A stretch of 64,000 nt of DNA. Origin: Bacteriovorax sp. BSW11_IV. Its GTDB lineage: Bacteria; Bdellovibrionota; Bacteriovoracia; Bacteriovoracales; Bacteriovoracaceae. The stretch is from assembly GCF_000447755.1 (NCBI RefSeq), contig NZ_AUNE01000045.1:62001-126000 (forward strand), written 5' to 3'. The notes beneath the pieces are model-generated. The model saw nothing but the letters and a program-made list of their open reading frames with translations, searched no databases and was not told the DNA's origin. Each line of letters opens with the position of its first letter. Within the stretch, counting starts at the first letter, position 1. A program made the position numbers and the translations under genes. Below are positions 45,934 to 54,940 of the stretch, piece by piece.

Positions 45934-47012
45934 TACTTCTCCAAATATTTATCAGCGTAGAGTGCTTTGAAGATTTGATCGCGATCAAAATGACCGTCTT
46001 TATCAATTCCAGTTCTAACAAAAATTAAATTCTCTTCAGGAATAATCATCATAGACTGCCCATGATGGCCTAGGGCCATATAAAGACTTTCTGGTGCATG
46101 AGGATGCTTTTTGCCAACAGTATCTATTCTTTTGTTCAACCACCAGTGTGCACCGAAAGAATCGTCACGTCTTTCTTTTGGTTCCATGTTCTTTTGAGAG
46201 GGAGCTTCTGTTAGAGAGAAATTTATCCACTCTTGTGAAACGATAATTTTATCTTCCCATTTTCCTTTATTTAAAAATAGCTGACCGATTCGTGCGAGAT
46301 CTTCTGGTGATAGGTAAAGATAAGAAGATCCAATGAAGTTGTCGGAGTGGTCTCTCTCCCAAGTTGCAGTTGTTATTCCAATTGGAGTAAATAGTTTTTT
46401 CCAAGGAAAACTCTCGTAATCAGGTCTTGATATTTTTTTTTGTAAAATACTCATTAATAAATTCGTTTCACCGCTAGAGTATTTAAAATGCTCTCCAGGG
46501 GGATATTCTTGAGATTTATGGGCCACATAGCTTGCCATGTTTTTGTGACCTTTTATAAAGAGCATATTGAGAACATCGCTGTCTAATGGGTTATTCTCAT
46601 AGGTTTCGCTCCAAGTGAGACCAGAGCTCATATGAAGAAGATTTGCTATAGTTAGGAACTCGTTTGCATTTGGATAGTAGTTCTTTATCGCTTCATCTAC
46701 TTTTAATAATCCTTGCTGTTCGGCAATTCCTATAAGTATTCCAGCAACAGTCTTTGAAATAGACCAGAGTTTTTGAGGTTGTTTGGAACTAAAGCCTTCA
46801 GCACTTTTTTCATAGATAAGTTTTCCATCTTTAATGATAAGAAAACTTTTAGTGAAGTATTTGTGCTCTTTTGAAAAAAGGACATTTTCTAGATTGGTGA
46901 TTTGTTCTTTTGAGAACGGGGCAGTAGCGCTTTCCCACTTTTCTTTTGGAAGAGGAAGAGAGTAGGTTGTAGTACATATTAGAAATGAGAATAAGATAAT
47001 TAGTGTTTTCAT
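45933..47012 (-). CDS. Secreted beta-lactamase-family serine hydrolase (class C/PBP4* type)
   Basis: 359 residues from ATG 47012, which is preceded by GAGAG at good spacing and starts with the signal peptide MKTLIILFSFLICTTTYS; two in-frame upstream ATGs are possible. The active site is visible: Ser-x-x-Lys in LWSISKTVAGI near residue 80, and the Tyr motif HFKYSSGETN near 165. GHHGQSMMIIPE near 325 takes the place of the third motif. Such enzymes are esterases, D-peptidases or beta-lactamases; classical resistance activity cannot be assumed. Confidence 0.85.
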   Translation of the reverse strand: MKTLIILFSFLICTTTYSLPLPKEKWESATAPFSKEQITNLENVLFSKEHKYFTKSFLIIKDGKLIYEKSAEGFSSKQPQKLWSISKTVAGILIGIAEQQGLLKVDEAIKNYYPNANEFLTIANLLHMSSGLTWSETYENNPLDSDVLNMLFIKGHKNMASYVAHKSQEYPPGEHFKYSSGETNLLMSILQKKISRPDYESFPWKKLFTPIGITTATWERDHSDNFIGSSYLYLSPEDLARIGQLFLNKGKWEDKIIVSQEWINFSLTEAPSQKNMEPKERRDDSFGAHWWLNKRIDTVGKKHPHAPESLYMALGHHGQSMMIIPEENLIFVRTGIDKDGHFDRDQIFKALYADKYLEK

Positions 47013-47054
47013 ACTTTTCATTCTCTCAGAAACAAAAGCATGAGGCAAAAAGGC

Positions 47055-47079
47055 AAAAAAAAACGCCCTAATGGGCGTT
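47055..47079 (-). terminator. Rho-independent terminator of the 104-residue protein gene
   Basis: AACGCCC / GGGCGTT stem of 7 bp with a 4-nt loop; nine T follow on the minus strand. It starts 5 nt past the stop at 47084. Confidence 0.9.
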
Positions 47080-47083
47080 CTTA

Positions 47084-47398
47084 TTAATTATCGTAGTGAA
47101 CTACTTTTGAATTAGTGATGTGCTCAGTAAGCATATCCATTGAGTACTCTAGTGCTTGTTCTGCATAAGGAATACCATCGATACCTTTTAGGTTTTCAGC
47201 GAAATTGGCCTGCTTGATAAGTGAAGCGCACATTCTCATGAACTCAGCACTTCCTTCGAAAAAATCTTCTTCTGAATCCGTCGTAACGACGTTGGCCAGA
47301 ATTGCATTAATTGACTTAATAAGTCTTATTTGTTGAGTTGACAGCTCTGCAGCGTCTAATTCGATGAGTACTTTATTCTTTTTAAGTCCAAAGGCCAT
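47084..47398 (-). CDS. Small cytoplasmic protein of unknown function
   Basis: 104 residues from ATG 47398, chosen because of its AGAGAGG ribosome site; the longer frame to 47560 has no such site and overlaps the tRNA promoter. The sequence (MAFGLKKNKVLIELDAAELSTQQIRLIKSI...) is helical with a cluster of Met/Cys (FMRMCASLIKQA). No domain recognised. Single-gene unit with its own terminator. Confidence 0.65.
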   Translation of the reverse strand: MAFGLKKNKVLIELDAAELSTQQIRLIKSINAILANVVTTDSEEDFFEGSAEFMRMCASLIKQANFAENLKGIDGIPYAEQALEYSMDMLTEHITNSKVVHYDN

Positions 47399-47509
47399 GC
47401 TTACCTCTCTATGTTCGACCACTATCTGCTTTCTTATCGCAAGTTTTATTAACAATTTTAGAGATTTGTGTTGGAGTATTTTAGTTTTTTTACCAGACCT
47501 AAAAAGTTC

Positions 47510-47538
47510 TTTACTTTTCGAGGGTAGAGGACTAGTAT
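47510..47538 (+). promoter_or_regulatory. Candidate sigma-70 promoter of tRNA-fMet
   Basis: TTTACT and TAGTAT, each matching 4 of 6 consensus positions, with a 17-bp spacer. Transcription would begin about 30 nt before the tRNA. Confidence 0.5.
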
Positions 47539-47576
47539 TCATGAACAGAAGACAAATCAAGTTTTCGCATACTTAA

Positions 47577-47653
<77 letters not shown>

Positions 47654-47954
47654 ATTCCTTATACATTTATACTATCGTGAAGGGCCCTTCGAGGATCTTT
47701 TCAAATTCGTAGGTTCGCAGAAAGCTCTCGCTTTCAGTACTCCCGCAACCAATTTTCCCTTAAAATTCACATTCATTAAAAATTCTAATAGAAGAATTGC
47801 GTTTCTCTATAGCTTTAAATCATTAAAGTTGTTTATACGGCCCTACTCTAGATCATCTTTAGTGATGTGCTAGGCTGTTTTTGTTCCATAGTTTTCGACG
47901 CCTTAATTAGTTAAAATTAGTGATAAAATTTTAAATAATAATTGGGCAATTTTA
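47654..47954. other. 301-bp region between tRNA-fMet and the hybrid kinase
   Basis: No gene seen. It holds a 12-bp palindrome (GAAGGGCCCTTC, about 47678-47691), the partial tRNA copy at 47708-47754, and AT-rich sequence leading to the hybrid kinase gene. I saw no clean terminator for the tRNA. Confidence 0.5.
47708..47754 (+). repeat. Partial copy of the tRNA-fMet 3' end
   Basis: CGTAGGTTCG (T-arm start) at 47708-47717 and CTCCCGCAACCAATT (acceptor end plus CCA and 2 flanking bases) at 47740-47754 repeat tRNA positions 47625-47634 and 47642-47656. The 7 bases between them in the tRNA are replaced by 22 bases containing a small hairpin (GAAAGC/GCTTTC). Confidence 0.8.
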
Positions 47955-50900
47955 ATGAATCAAATCTACAAAAAAATAATAGCTGTGAGTTTTCTTATTC
48001 TAGTGAATATTTTTACTTTCATAGTTGCTCGCCATTTTGAAAATGAAATCATAAAAAGTGAAACCAGTGCACAGCTGAATTCTGCCATACTTAATATCGA
48101 AGATAATTTGCGTGAAAGCTCTCTTGCTTTACAAAGAATGGGGGAGCGTTGGGGTGCCAATGATGGAACATCTGAACTGGCGTGGAGAAAAGATGCAATG
48201 GCCTATTCTCACGATCTTATTGGGGTTGTAGGAACTGGTTATGCAGACGCAGAAGGGAAAATTCAATGGATCGAGCCTGAAGAGCAAAATAGGGCCGCCG
48301 TTGGATTTGTTTTGAAGTCTGAAGAGTCACGTTTAGATGCTATTAAAGAAGCGGAAAGAACGAAAATTCCTCAAATGACTAGGCCAATTGATTTGAAGCA
48401 AAATGGTCTTGGCCATCTCATTATTTATCCTGTTTATGTGAAAGGAAAATTGGATGGTTATGTATATCTTGTAGGTCGCTATAGTGAATACTTTCCAAAA
48501 ATATTACGAAATAAAGACTATATTTTCAGAATTTATTCTGGGAGCAAACTAATCTATAAGTCGCAGATAGATATTCCTCTTGAAAGTGAAAAATTTAAGG
48601 CGCTAAACTCGCAGATTAAATATACAAATAACTTTAAAATAGAAGTTTTTCCTACTCTTGCAAAAATTAAATCAATTCATGGAAGGATTACATTATGGGC
48701 AATGTTAGGTGCTTCCATTTTATCTTTCATGTTTTTGATCAGTTTAAACTTACTTGAGAAGTCTCGAATCTTAGCGAGAAAGAAAATTGAACAAGAAGCT
48801 TGGAAAGATGCAATATTAAATGGAACTGAACTTGCTGTTATATCGACTGATGTAAATGGTCTGGTTGTCTCGTTTAATTCTGCTGCTGAAAAACTTCTTG
48901 GTTATAAGCAAGAAGAAGTCGTAGGACTCCATACTCCAGCTCTTTGGCATGATATGCAAGAAATTGCTAATCGTGCAGTTGCTCTTTCTGAAGAATACAA
49001 AACACAAATTGATCCGGGCTTCGATGTCTTTGTCTATAAAGCGAAAAAAAATATCTTTGATAGAAATGTTTGGACCTATATTACAAAGATGGGAATTCGT
49101 AAGAAGGTCTTATTAACAGCACACCCATTGAAGGATGATGCTTCTGAGGTTATTGGATTTGTAGGAGTTATTGAAGAGCTTACAGATAAATATAAACTCA
49201 AAGAGCAGATACTAGAAAAAGAAAAGTCTATTGATAAGCTTATAGAAAATACTTTTGATGGATTTTGGGATTGGAATATAAAAAATGATTTTCAATATAT
49301 GTCTCCACGCTTTTGGCAAATGTTTGGTTATGACCCGAGTGAAATGAAGCATCATCCAAGTGAGTGGCGAAGTAAAATTTCAAAAGAAGGTCTAGATCTT
49401 GCGGATGAAAACTTTAAAAAGCATGTGGAAACAAAAGGAGAGCATCCTTACTATCAAGAGGTTTGTTATAAGCACAAAGATGGCCATGATGTTTGGGTAA
49501 TTTGTAAAGGTAAAGTGATTGAATGGGCCGAGGATGGGTCTCCTGTTAGGATGGTTGGAACGCACACCGATATTACCGAACTAAAAAAGAAGAATGAAAA
49601 AATAGAAGCCGCTAGAAAAGAGCTAATTGCAAGAGATGCAAAAATTTTAGAGCTTAAATCTCGAAATGAAGATTGGTTTCGAGTTATCACGAGTTCATTG
49701 CCACAATTGATGTGGACATGTACTCCCGATGGACCATGTGATTATTTAAGTGAACAATGGGTAAAATATACTGGAATCAGTGAAAAAGATCAGCTTGGTT
49801 ATGGGTGGCTCAATCAAATTCATCCTGATGATAAAGATCGGGTTGTAGCTGAGTGGAGTGAAAAAGTCGTATCACAAAAGACTTTTGTCATTAAATTCAG
49901 AATTAGAAGATTTGATGGCGTATATCATTGGTTTGATACCATGGCGATTCCTATTAAAGATGAAAGTGGTGAAGTCGTTCGTTGGCTAGGATCAAATTCA
50001 GATATTCAAGAACTATATGCAATCAAAGAAAACTTAGAAGAAAGTCAAACTCAACTCCAAAATGCTCAAGAGTTAGCAAAAATTGGCAGCTGGGAACTGG
50101 TATTGGAAAATGGTGAGACAACGTGGTCAAAGCAAATGTTTTCTATTTTTGAGATGCCAATTACGGACAAGAAAATTGAGCTAAAAAGCATAAAAGAAAA
50201 ATATCTAAAATCTTTGCCTAAAGAATTGAAGGAAAAAGTCGTCCTTTGTAGAACGCAGGGAATACCTTATTCAGGACTTTTTTCTATCAATATTAGCACA
50301 GGTCAAAAATGGATTAATGTTAGGGGGGAGCCTGTCTATAAAGATAATAAGATCATTAAACTGCGTGGGACATGTCAGGATGTAACCGAAGAAGTTAATA
50401 GTAATAAAGAATTAAATGAAGTTAAAACAAGATTGGTCGTCGCTCTTGAAGGTGCAAATATAGGTATTTGGGAGTGGGATATTGCCACTAACTTTCTTTC
50501 TTGGGATAAGCAGATGTTTACCATTTATGGAAAGAAAAAGGTCAATTTCAAGAACGCTTACGAAGATTGGAAGAATAGTGTTCATCCTGATGATTTTGAA
50601 AAAGCATGTATTGATTTAGAATATGCACTTAAAACAAACTCTGATTTTAATTCTGAATTTCGAATTATTGCTGAAGATGGTGCTATTCGCTACGTCTATG
50701 GAAGAGCGAAAGTTATTGTCGATGAGCAGAAGAAGCCAATTAAAATGATTGGTATCAATTGGGATATTACGAAGATCAAGTTGAATGAGCTTGACCTTAA
50801 AAGAACGAGAGCTGAGGCCCTTCAATCATCAGTGGCCAAAGCACAGTTTTTGGCCAATATGAGTCACGAAATACGTACACCTCTTAATGGTATTATCGGT

Positions 50901-51962
50901 ATGTCAAACCTCCTAGGTGGAACGAGTCTTGATGATCAGCAAAGAGAGTATTTGGAACATGTTATTCAATCCAGTAGTATGCTACTGGCCCTTGTAAATG
51001 ATATTTTAGACCTATCAAAGATTGAGTCTGGAAATATAGAGCTAGAGCATATTGATTTCAATTTAGAGCAAACTCTCGATTATATTATTAGCTCCCTTTC
51101 TTATACTGCAAAAAATAAGGGTATTGAGTTAACGTTGTCTTCTGAATTACCAGATCATTTATGGTTAAAAGGTGATCCATCTCGACTAAAGCAAGTCCTT
51201 TTAAACCTTACAAGTAATGCTATTAAATTTACTAATGAAGGCTCAGTGAAAATTGAGACTAAAGTTATTTCAAAAGGTGAAACGGACCTAAAAATCAGAA
51301 TCGAAGTAACAGATACTGGGATTGGAATTAGCGAGTCCCAGCAGGAAAGGTTATTTCAAAACTTCAGTCAGGCCGATGCTTCGACCCAAAGAAAATTTGG
51401 AGGAACGGGGCTTGGTCTTGCAATTTCAAAGCTTCTTGTTGAGAAAATGAAAGGTAATATCGGAATAATTAGTAAGCTGGGAGAAGGATCTACTTTTTGG
51501 ATTGAAATTGATTTTACTCTTGGAGTAGAGGGCGTAAATCACACAGATGAAGAACACTTAGATAATAAAGAAGCAAAGAATATCAAAATACTAGTGGCCG
51601 AAGATAATATCATTAATCAAAAGGTGGCCAAGGCGACACTCGCAAAAATGGGTTATGAGTGTCAGATAGTTGGTAATGGTATTGAAGCGATCCAAATCCT
51701 CCAAAATATTTCATTTGATCTTATACTAATGGATTGTCAGATGCCAGAAATGGATGGTTTAGAAGCAACTGCTGAAATCCGAAAATCGAGTAGTGGATTC
51801 TCTGATATTCCTATTGTAGCAATGACTGCCAATGCCATGAAAGAAGATAGGGAGCGCTGTTTAATGGCCGGGATGAATGACTATATAACTAAGCCAATTA
51901 TTTTCTCAGAGCTCTCTAAGGTTATTGAGAAGTGGATTAAGTATAAAAAATTAAAGTCTTAG
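47955..51962 (+). CDS. CHASE/multi-PAS hybrid sensor histidine kinase with receiver
   Basis: 1335 residues. A membrane helix at about 8-25, a periplasmic CHASE-like domain to about 245, a second helix (WAMLGASILSFMFLISLNLLE), then about five PAS/PAC domains in series (for example ILNGTELAVISTDVNGLVVSFN and WDWNIKNDFQYMSPRFWQMFGYDPSE). HisKA has FLANMSHEIRTPLNGIIGMSN, the HATPase has GGTGLGLAISKLLV, and the C-terminal receiver has VAEDNIINQKVAK and LILMDCQMPEMDG. It probably detects an external ligand plus internal signals. No output regulator lies next to it. Confidence 0.92.
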   Translation: MNQIYKKIIAVSFLILVNIFTFIVARHFENEIIKSETSAQLNSAILNIEDNLRESSLALQRMGERWGANDGTSELAWRKDAMAYSHDLIGVVGTGYADAEGKIQWIEPEEQNRAAVGFVLKSEESRLDAIKEAERTKIPQMTRPIDLKQNGLGHLIIYPVYVKGKLDGYVYLVGRYSEYFPKILRNKDYIFRIYSGSKLIYKSQIDIPLESEKFKALNSQIKYTNNFKIEVFPTLAKIKSIHGRITLWAMLGASILSFMFLISLNLLEKSRILARKKIEQEAWKDAILNGTELAVISTDVNGLVVSFNSAAEKLLGYKQEEVVGLHTPALWHDMQEIANRAVALSEEYKTQIDPGFDVFVYKAKKNIFDRNVWTYITKMGIRKKVLLTAHPLKDDASEVIGFVGVIEELTDKYKLKEQILEKEKSIDKLIENTFDGFWDWNIKNDFQYMSPRFWQMFGYDPSEMKHHPSEWRSKISKEGLDLADENFKKHVETKGEHPYYQEVCYKHKDGHDVWVICKGKVIEWAEDGSPVRMVGTHTDITELKKKNEKIEAARKELIARDAKILELKSRNEDWFRVITSSLPQLMWTCTPDGPCDYLSEQWVKYTGISEKDQLGYGWLNQIHPDDKDRVVAEWSEKVVSQKTFVIKFRIRRFDGVYHWFDTMAIPIKDESGEVVRWLGSNSDIQELYAIKENLEESQTQLQNAQELAKIGSWELVLENGETTWSKQMFSIFEMPITDKKIELKSIKEKYLKSLPKELKEKVVLCRTQGIPYSGLFSINISTGQKWINVRGEPVYKDNKIIKLRGTCQDVTEEVNSNKELNEVKTRLVVALEGANIGIWEWDIATNFLSWDKQMFTIYGKKKVNFKNAYEDWKNSVHPDDFEKACIDLEYALKTNSDFNSEFRIIAEDGAIRYVYGRAKVIVDEQKKPIKMIGINWDITKIKLNELDLKRTRAEALQSSVAKAQFLANMSHEIRTPLNGIIGMSNLLGGTSLDDQQREYLEHVIQSSSMLLALVNDILDLSKIESGNIELEHIDFNLEQTLDYIISSLSYTAKNKGIELTLSSELPDHLWLKGDPSRLKQVLLNLTSNAIKFTNEGSVKIETKVISKGETDLKIRIEVTDTGIGISESQQERLFQNFSQADASTQRKFGGTGLGLAISKLLVEKMKGNIGIISKLGEGSTFWIEIDFTLGVEGVNHTDEEHLDNKEAKNIKILVAEDNIINQKVAKATLAKMGYECQIVGNGIEAIQILQNISFDLILMDCQMPEMDGLEATAEIRKSSSGFSDIPIVAMTANAMKEDRERCLMAGMNDYITKPIIFSELSKVIEKWIKYKKLKS

Positions 51963-51965
51963 TGT

Positions 51966-52403
51966 TTAGGAATATAAATCTGATGCTAGAAAATCAATTT
52001 TGAGTTTTGTGATTTTTATAGCATCAATTTCTTTAATCTTTAACTTCTCATAAATATGATCACTAGAGAGGCCAAAGGGTTTAGCATCATCATTGTTGAA
52101 AGCGTAGTAGACTTCTTTAATATTAGTCATAAGAATTGCGGCCAAACACATTGGACAAGGATGACCACTCGCATAGATAACACAATCTTTCAAATCGAGC
52201 GTTTTTAGATTCTTACTGGCAAGTTTCATCGCTTCCATTTCTGCATGAGAGCTTGGGTCAATCTTTGTAAGCATATTGTTTGTTCCAGAAGCTATAATCT
52301 CATTATCTTTAGTTATAATAGCTCCAAAAGGTCTGCCACCATCTACTTTGTTTTGTAGGGCCAAATCAACTGCCATATTAAGAAATGTTTCATGTGTTTC
52401 CAT
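51966..52403 (-). CDS. Guanine deaminase-like zinc deaminase
   Basis: 145 residues of the cytidine/deoxycytidylate deaminase superfamily. Zinc and catalytic motifs are HAEMEA near residue 56 and GHPCPMCLAAI near residue 85. The N-terminus (HETFLNMAVDLALQN...GRPFGAII) and the following NNDDAKPFG...DHIYEKL match the bacterial GuaD type more than TadA. I start at ATG 52403, with an AGAGAG site. It follows the ankyrin gene after 13 bp. Substrate guanine is a best guess. Confidence 0.8.
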   Translation of the reverse strand: METHETFLNMAVDLALQNKVDGGRPFGAIITKDNEIIASGTNNMLTKIDPSSHAEMEAMKLASKNLKTLDLKDCVIYASGHPCPMCLAAILMTNIKEVYYAFNNDDAKPFGLSSDHIYEKLKIKEIDAIKITKLKIDFLASDLYS

Positions 52404-52416
52404 TATTCTCTCTTTT

Positions 52417-53067
52417 TTATTTCGCATTTACATTTTCTAAGAGTTTTACAATCTCTTTAAAATTTCTTTTCTTAGCATGTGTTAATGCTGTAACGCCGTT
52501 ACTATCAGGAATATTCACATCGGCCTTGGCCTTAATGAGTTCTGAAATAATATTTTGATGAACTACTCCACCATCTGAAAGGACAACTGCTTCCATGAGA
52601 GCTGTCCATCCCAGATTGTTGACATGATTGATATCGACACTAGTCGTGAGCAGATATTTGACTGTTTCGAGATGTCCTTTTTCGGCCGCAGGAATAAGTG
52701 TTGTTCCACCAAAACGATTGGTACTTTTTAGATCGGCCCCATTTTTAATTGTGTACTTTAGTATTTCTAATCGACCTTGAGCACCTGCATATAAGTACGC
52801 ACTGTCTTGAATATTATCTTTAAGATTTACATCAGCACCACTGTCTATGAGGAATTTAGCGATTTCAATATGATTAAGGTGAGTGGCAATTAGTAGTGGA
52901 GATCTACCATTATGATCTCGCTCATCTATTTTATGTTTTTTATCATTGATTAGATGTTGGACACTTCTAATGTCATTTCTTTTAACAGCGTCGTGAATTT
53001 CAGAGGCCATCGCTGAATTGCTCATAATCATTCCAATAAACATTGTGTAAAAGATAGTTTTCCACAT
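52417..53067 (-). CDS. Exported ankyrin-repeat protein
   Basis: 216 residues with a signal peptide (MWKTIFYTMFIGMIMSNSAMA). Five or so ankyrin repeats fill the mature protein: DHNGRSPLLIATHLNHIEIAKFL, the next with GADVNLKDN, FGGTTLIPAAEKGHLETVKYLL and LGWTALMEAV. It probably binds a protein partner in the periplasm or outside the cell. It is cotranscribed with a cytosolic deaminase and divergent from a LysR regulator. Confidence 0.88.
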   Translation of the reverse strand: MWKTIFYTMFIGMIMSNSAMASEIHDAVKRNDIRSVQHLINDKKHKIDERDHNGRSPLLIATHLNHIEIAKFLIDSGADVNLKDNIQDSAYLYAGAQGRLEILKYTIKNGADLKSTNRFGGTTLIPAAEKGHLETVKYLLTTSVDINHVNNLGWTALMEAVVLSDGGVVHQNIISELIKAKADVNIPDSNGVTALTHAKKRNFKEIVKLLENVNAK

Positions 53068-53165
53068 AATGATCTCGTTTTTTTGAGTTATTTTAGACGT
53101 AATCAGAGTTATTATAAAATTAAATTATTAACTTATAATCAGTGGAAAAATTAATAGGTGTTGAA

Positions 53166-54011
53166 ATGCTTGATCCTCATATTTTAAAGAGTTTTATTGC
53201 CGTGGCCGAAACAAAAAGTTTCACTCGTGCTTCAAGACTTGTTGGATTAACTCAATCTACGGTAAGTCAGCAGATTAAACGACTAGAAGAGCAAATGAGT
53301 TGTGAATTAATTCTTAGAAATGGAAAAGAGGCTTTACTCACAATCGAGGGAGAGAAACTTCTTATTTATGCTAAAAGAATTTGTAATCTTATCAACGAAG
53401 CGCATGATCAAATCAAATTTGATATGTCACATGGTTTGATTCGCATTGGACTTCCAGAAGATATTGCGGGGTCATTTATTGCACCTGCCTTGGCCAAAAT
53501 TAAGGCCAAATTTCCTAAAACACAGTTTTCTATAACCAGTGGTCTTAGTGCATTTTTATGGAGCAAGTTTAAAGAGGGGGATTTTGATATTGTTTTAATC
53601 AAACAACCAGAGGGTGAAACGACAGGAATCGCTAGCTGGGAAGAACCTCTTTGTTGGATTGATAATAAACAAATCCACAATTATAAATTAGATCCAGTAC
53701 CTTTAGTTGTTTTCCCCTCTGGAGCTCTATATAGAGGGGATATGATCCACTATATGGATAGCATTGATCTGAATTGGCGTATTTCCTATGAAAGCTCAAG
53801 TGTGGCCAGTATTTGTTCTGCTGTAGAAAATGGATTTGGAATAACACTATTACCGAAGAGATTAGTGAAAAAAGATCATAAAATATTGAATGCAAAAAAT
53901 GGATATAAGAGTCCAAGGCCATATGAGCTTGTTATGCATACACAAACAAGCTCTTCGTCCTTAGCAAGAGAGATTACTAAGGACTTGATTAGCGCTTTGA
54001 AGAAATACTAG
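53166..54011 (+). CDS. LysR-family transcriptional regulator
   Basis: 281 residues from ATG 53166 with a TAGGTG ribosome site. The N-terminal winged helix is typical: LKSFIAVAETKSFTRASRLVGLTQSTVSQQIKRLEEQM. The substrate domain follows (IRIGLPEDIAGSFIAPALAKIK). It faces the ankyrin-deaminase pair across about 100 bp of AT-rich DNA with TTATAA repeats and two TAATCAG copies, so it most likely controls that pair. Its stop overlaps that of the converging papain-like gene by 4 bp (CTAG). Confidence 0.9.
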   Translation: MLDPHILKSFIAVAETKSFTRASRLVGLTQSTVSQQIKRLEEQMSCELILRNGKEALLTIEGEKLLIYAKRICNLINEAHDQIKFDMSHGLIRIGLPEDIAGSFIAPALAKIKAKFPKTQFSITSGLSAFLWSKFKEGDFDIVLIKQPEGETTGIASWEEPLCWIDNKQIHNYKLDPVPLVVFPSGALYRGDMIHYMDSIDLNWRISYESSSVASICSAVENGFGITLLPKRLVKKDHKILNAKNGYKSPRPYELVMHTQTSSSSLAREITKDLISALKKY

Positions 54012-54844
54012 TCGTATAGCTCTCCAACAAAACGGTTGAACTGTAGAGAGTGTGGTTCGTAGGCAAAGTTTTCAATATAATCATATCCAATGACTCCATA
54101 TCCTTCTTGACCCCACTTAGGACCCCAGCTGTTCTTAAAAAGAAATTGTTTCTTAACGTCATCATACCCAACAAGTAAGATGGCGTGCCCAGCACAAAAG
54201 ATTTCACCACTTTCACATTTATCATCAATTTCTTTATCAAAGTGGGCAAGTCCTGTTTTATCATCCCAGTTTTCTGGATTTACTTTTGCTGTAATCACCA
54301 CAGGTCTTTGTTGTTGTAATCTGTCTTTAATAATTTCCACCTGAGTTTTAGAAGTCCAAAGTCTAGACATGTGATCGACTTCTAATCCAGAGTATCTTAC
54401 TGGTTTAAATTTACTAAGATCTTCTACTGGTAAATGAGCAAAGCAATATGCCGGAGCTTTCTCTGGTTCTTTTAAAAACTGCGCACATGGTCCACCGTCT
54501 TCAAAAAGAGATTTTTCATAGGGAACATCTTTTTCCATGAACTGAATAGAGTCGCTTTTTAATTGAAGAAGAATATCATAGGGGTCACCATGTTCTTCGC
54601 TTACTCGGTGAAGGTGATGCGCCTTCGAGCGATGAATAATGTACTGTTCAGAAAGTTCAATATAGCGATTGAATTTCGAAATGAATAAACTTTCTAATAG
54701 GGCCGTACATGAGAAGTAAGCGCAGGTATTTCTGTTACACTGGTCTTTTACACGTGTTTGGTATGGCCTTAGGTCAACATCCCAAGCAGAAGCTTGAGCG
54801 ATAAATAAAATAAAAAGAGCACTGATTTTAATAAATGATTTCAT
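54008..54844 (-). CDS. Secreted papain-like cysteine protease (C1 family)
   Basis: 278 residues with a signal peptide (MKSFIKISALFILFIAQASA). The oxyanion Gln35 and catalytic Cys41 (VKDQCNRNTCAYFSC) keep the papain spacing. The His is in CAGHAILLVGYDD and the Asn in FLFKNSWGPKWGQEGYG. There is no long pro-domain, so it may be made active or be inhibited by another protein. It lies next to the 880-residue secreted gene, both reading left. Confidence 0.9.
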   Translation of the reverse strand: MKSFIKISALFILFIAQASAWDVDLRPYQTRVKDQCNRNTCAYFSCTALLESLFISKFNRYIELSEQYIIHRSKAHHLHRVSEEHGDPYDILLQLKSDSIQFMEKDVPYEKSLFEDGGPCAQFLKEPEKAPAYCFAHLPVEDLSKFKPVRYSGLEVDHMSRLWTSKTQVEIIKDRLQQQRPVVITAKVNPENWDDKTGLAHFDKEIDDKCESGEIFCAGHAILLVGYDDVKKQFLFKNSWGPKWGQEGYGVIGYDYIENFAYEPHSLQFNRFVGELYD

Positions 54845-54940
54845 GCTCTATTTATAGTGGTTTATTGGGTGTTTGCTAAGGTTGCATGTAGAATATACTG
54901 GCGCTGTCTAAAGAATAAACGCCACTAAATATCTTTAATT

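Noticed and set aside
45933-47012. Antibiotic-resistance beta-lactamase
   Set aside because: The fold and the SxxK/YSS motifs are shared with esterases and D-peptidases; nothing specific for resistance can be seen.
47399-47560. N-terminal extension of the 104-residue protein
   Set aside because: The extension has no ribosome site and reads through the tRNA promoter; ATG 47398 has a good AGAGAGG site.
47678-47691. Palindrome GAAGGGCCCTTC as a tRNA terminator
   Set aside because: A 12-bp perfect palindrome leaves only a GGCC loop and a 4-bp stem, with no proper T run.
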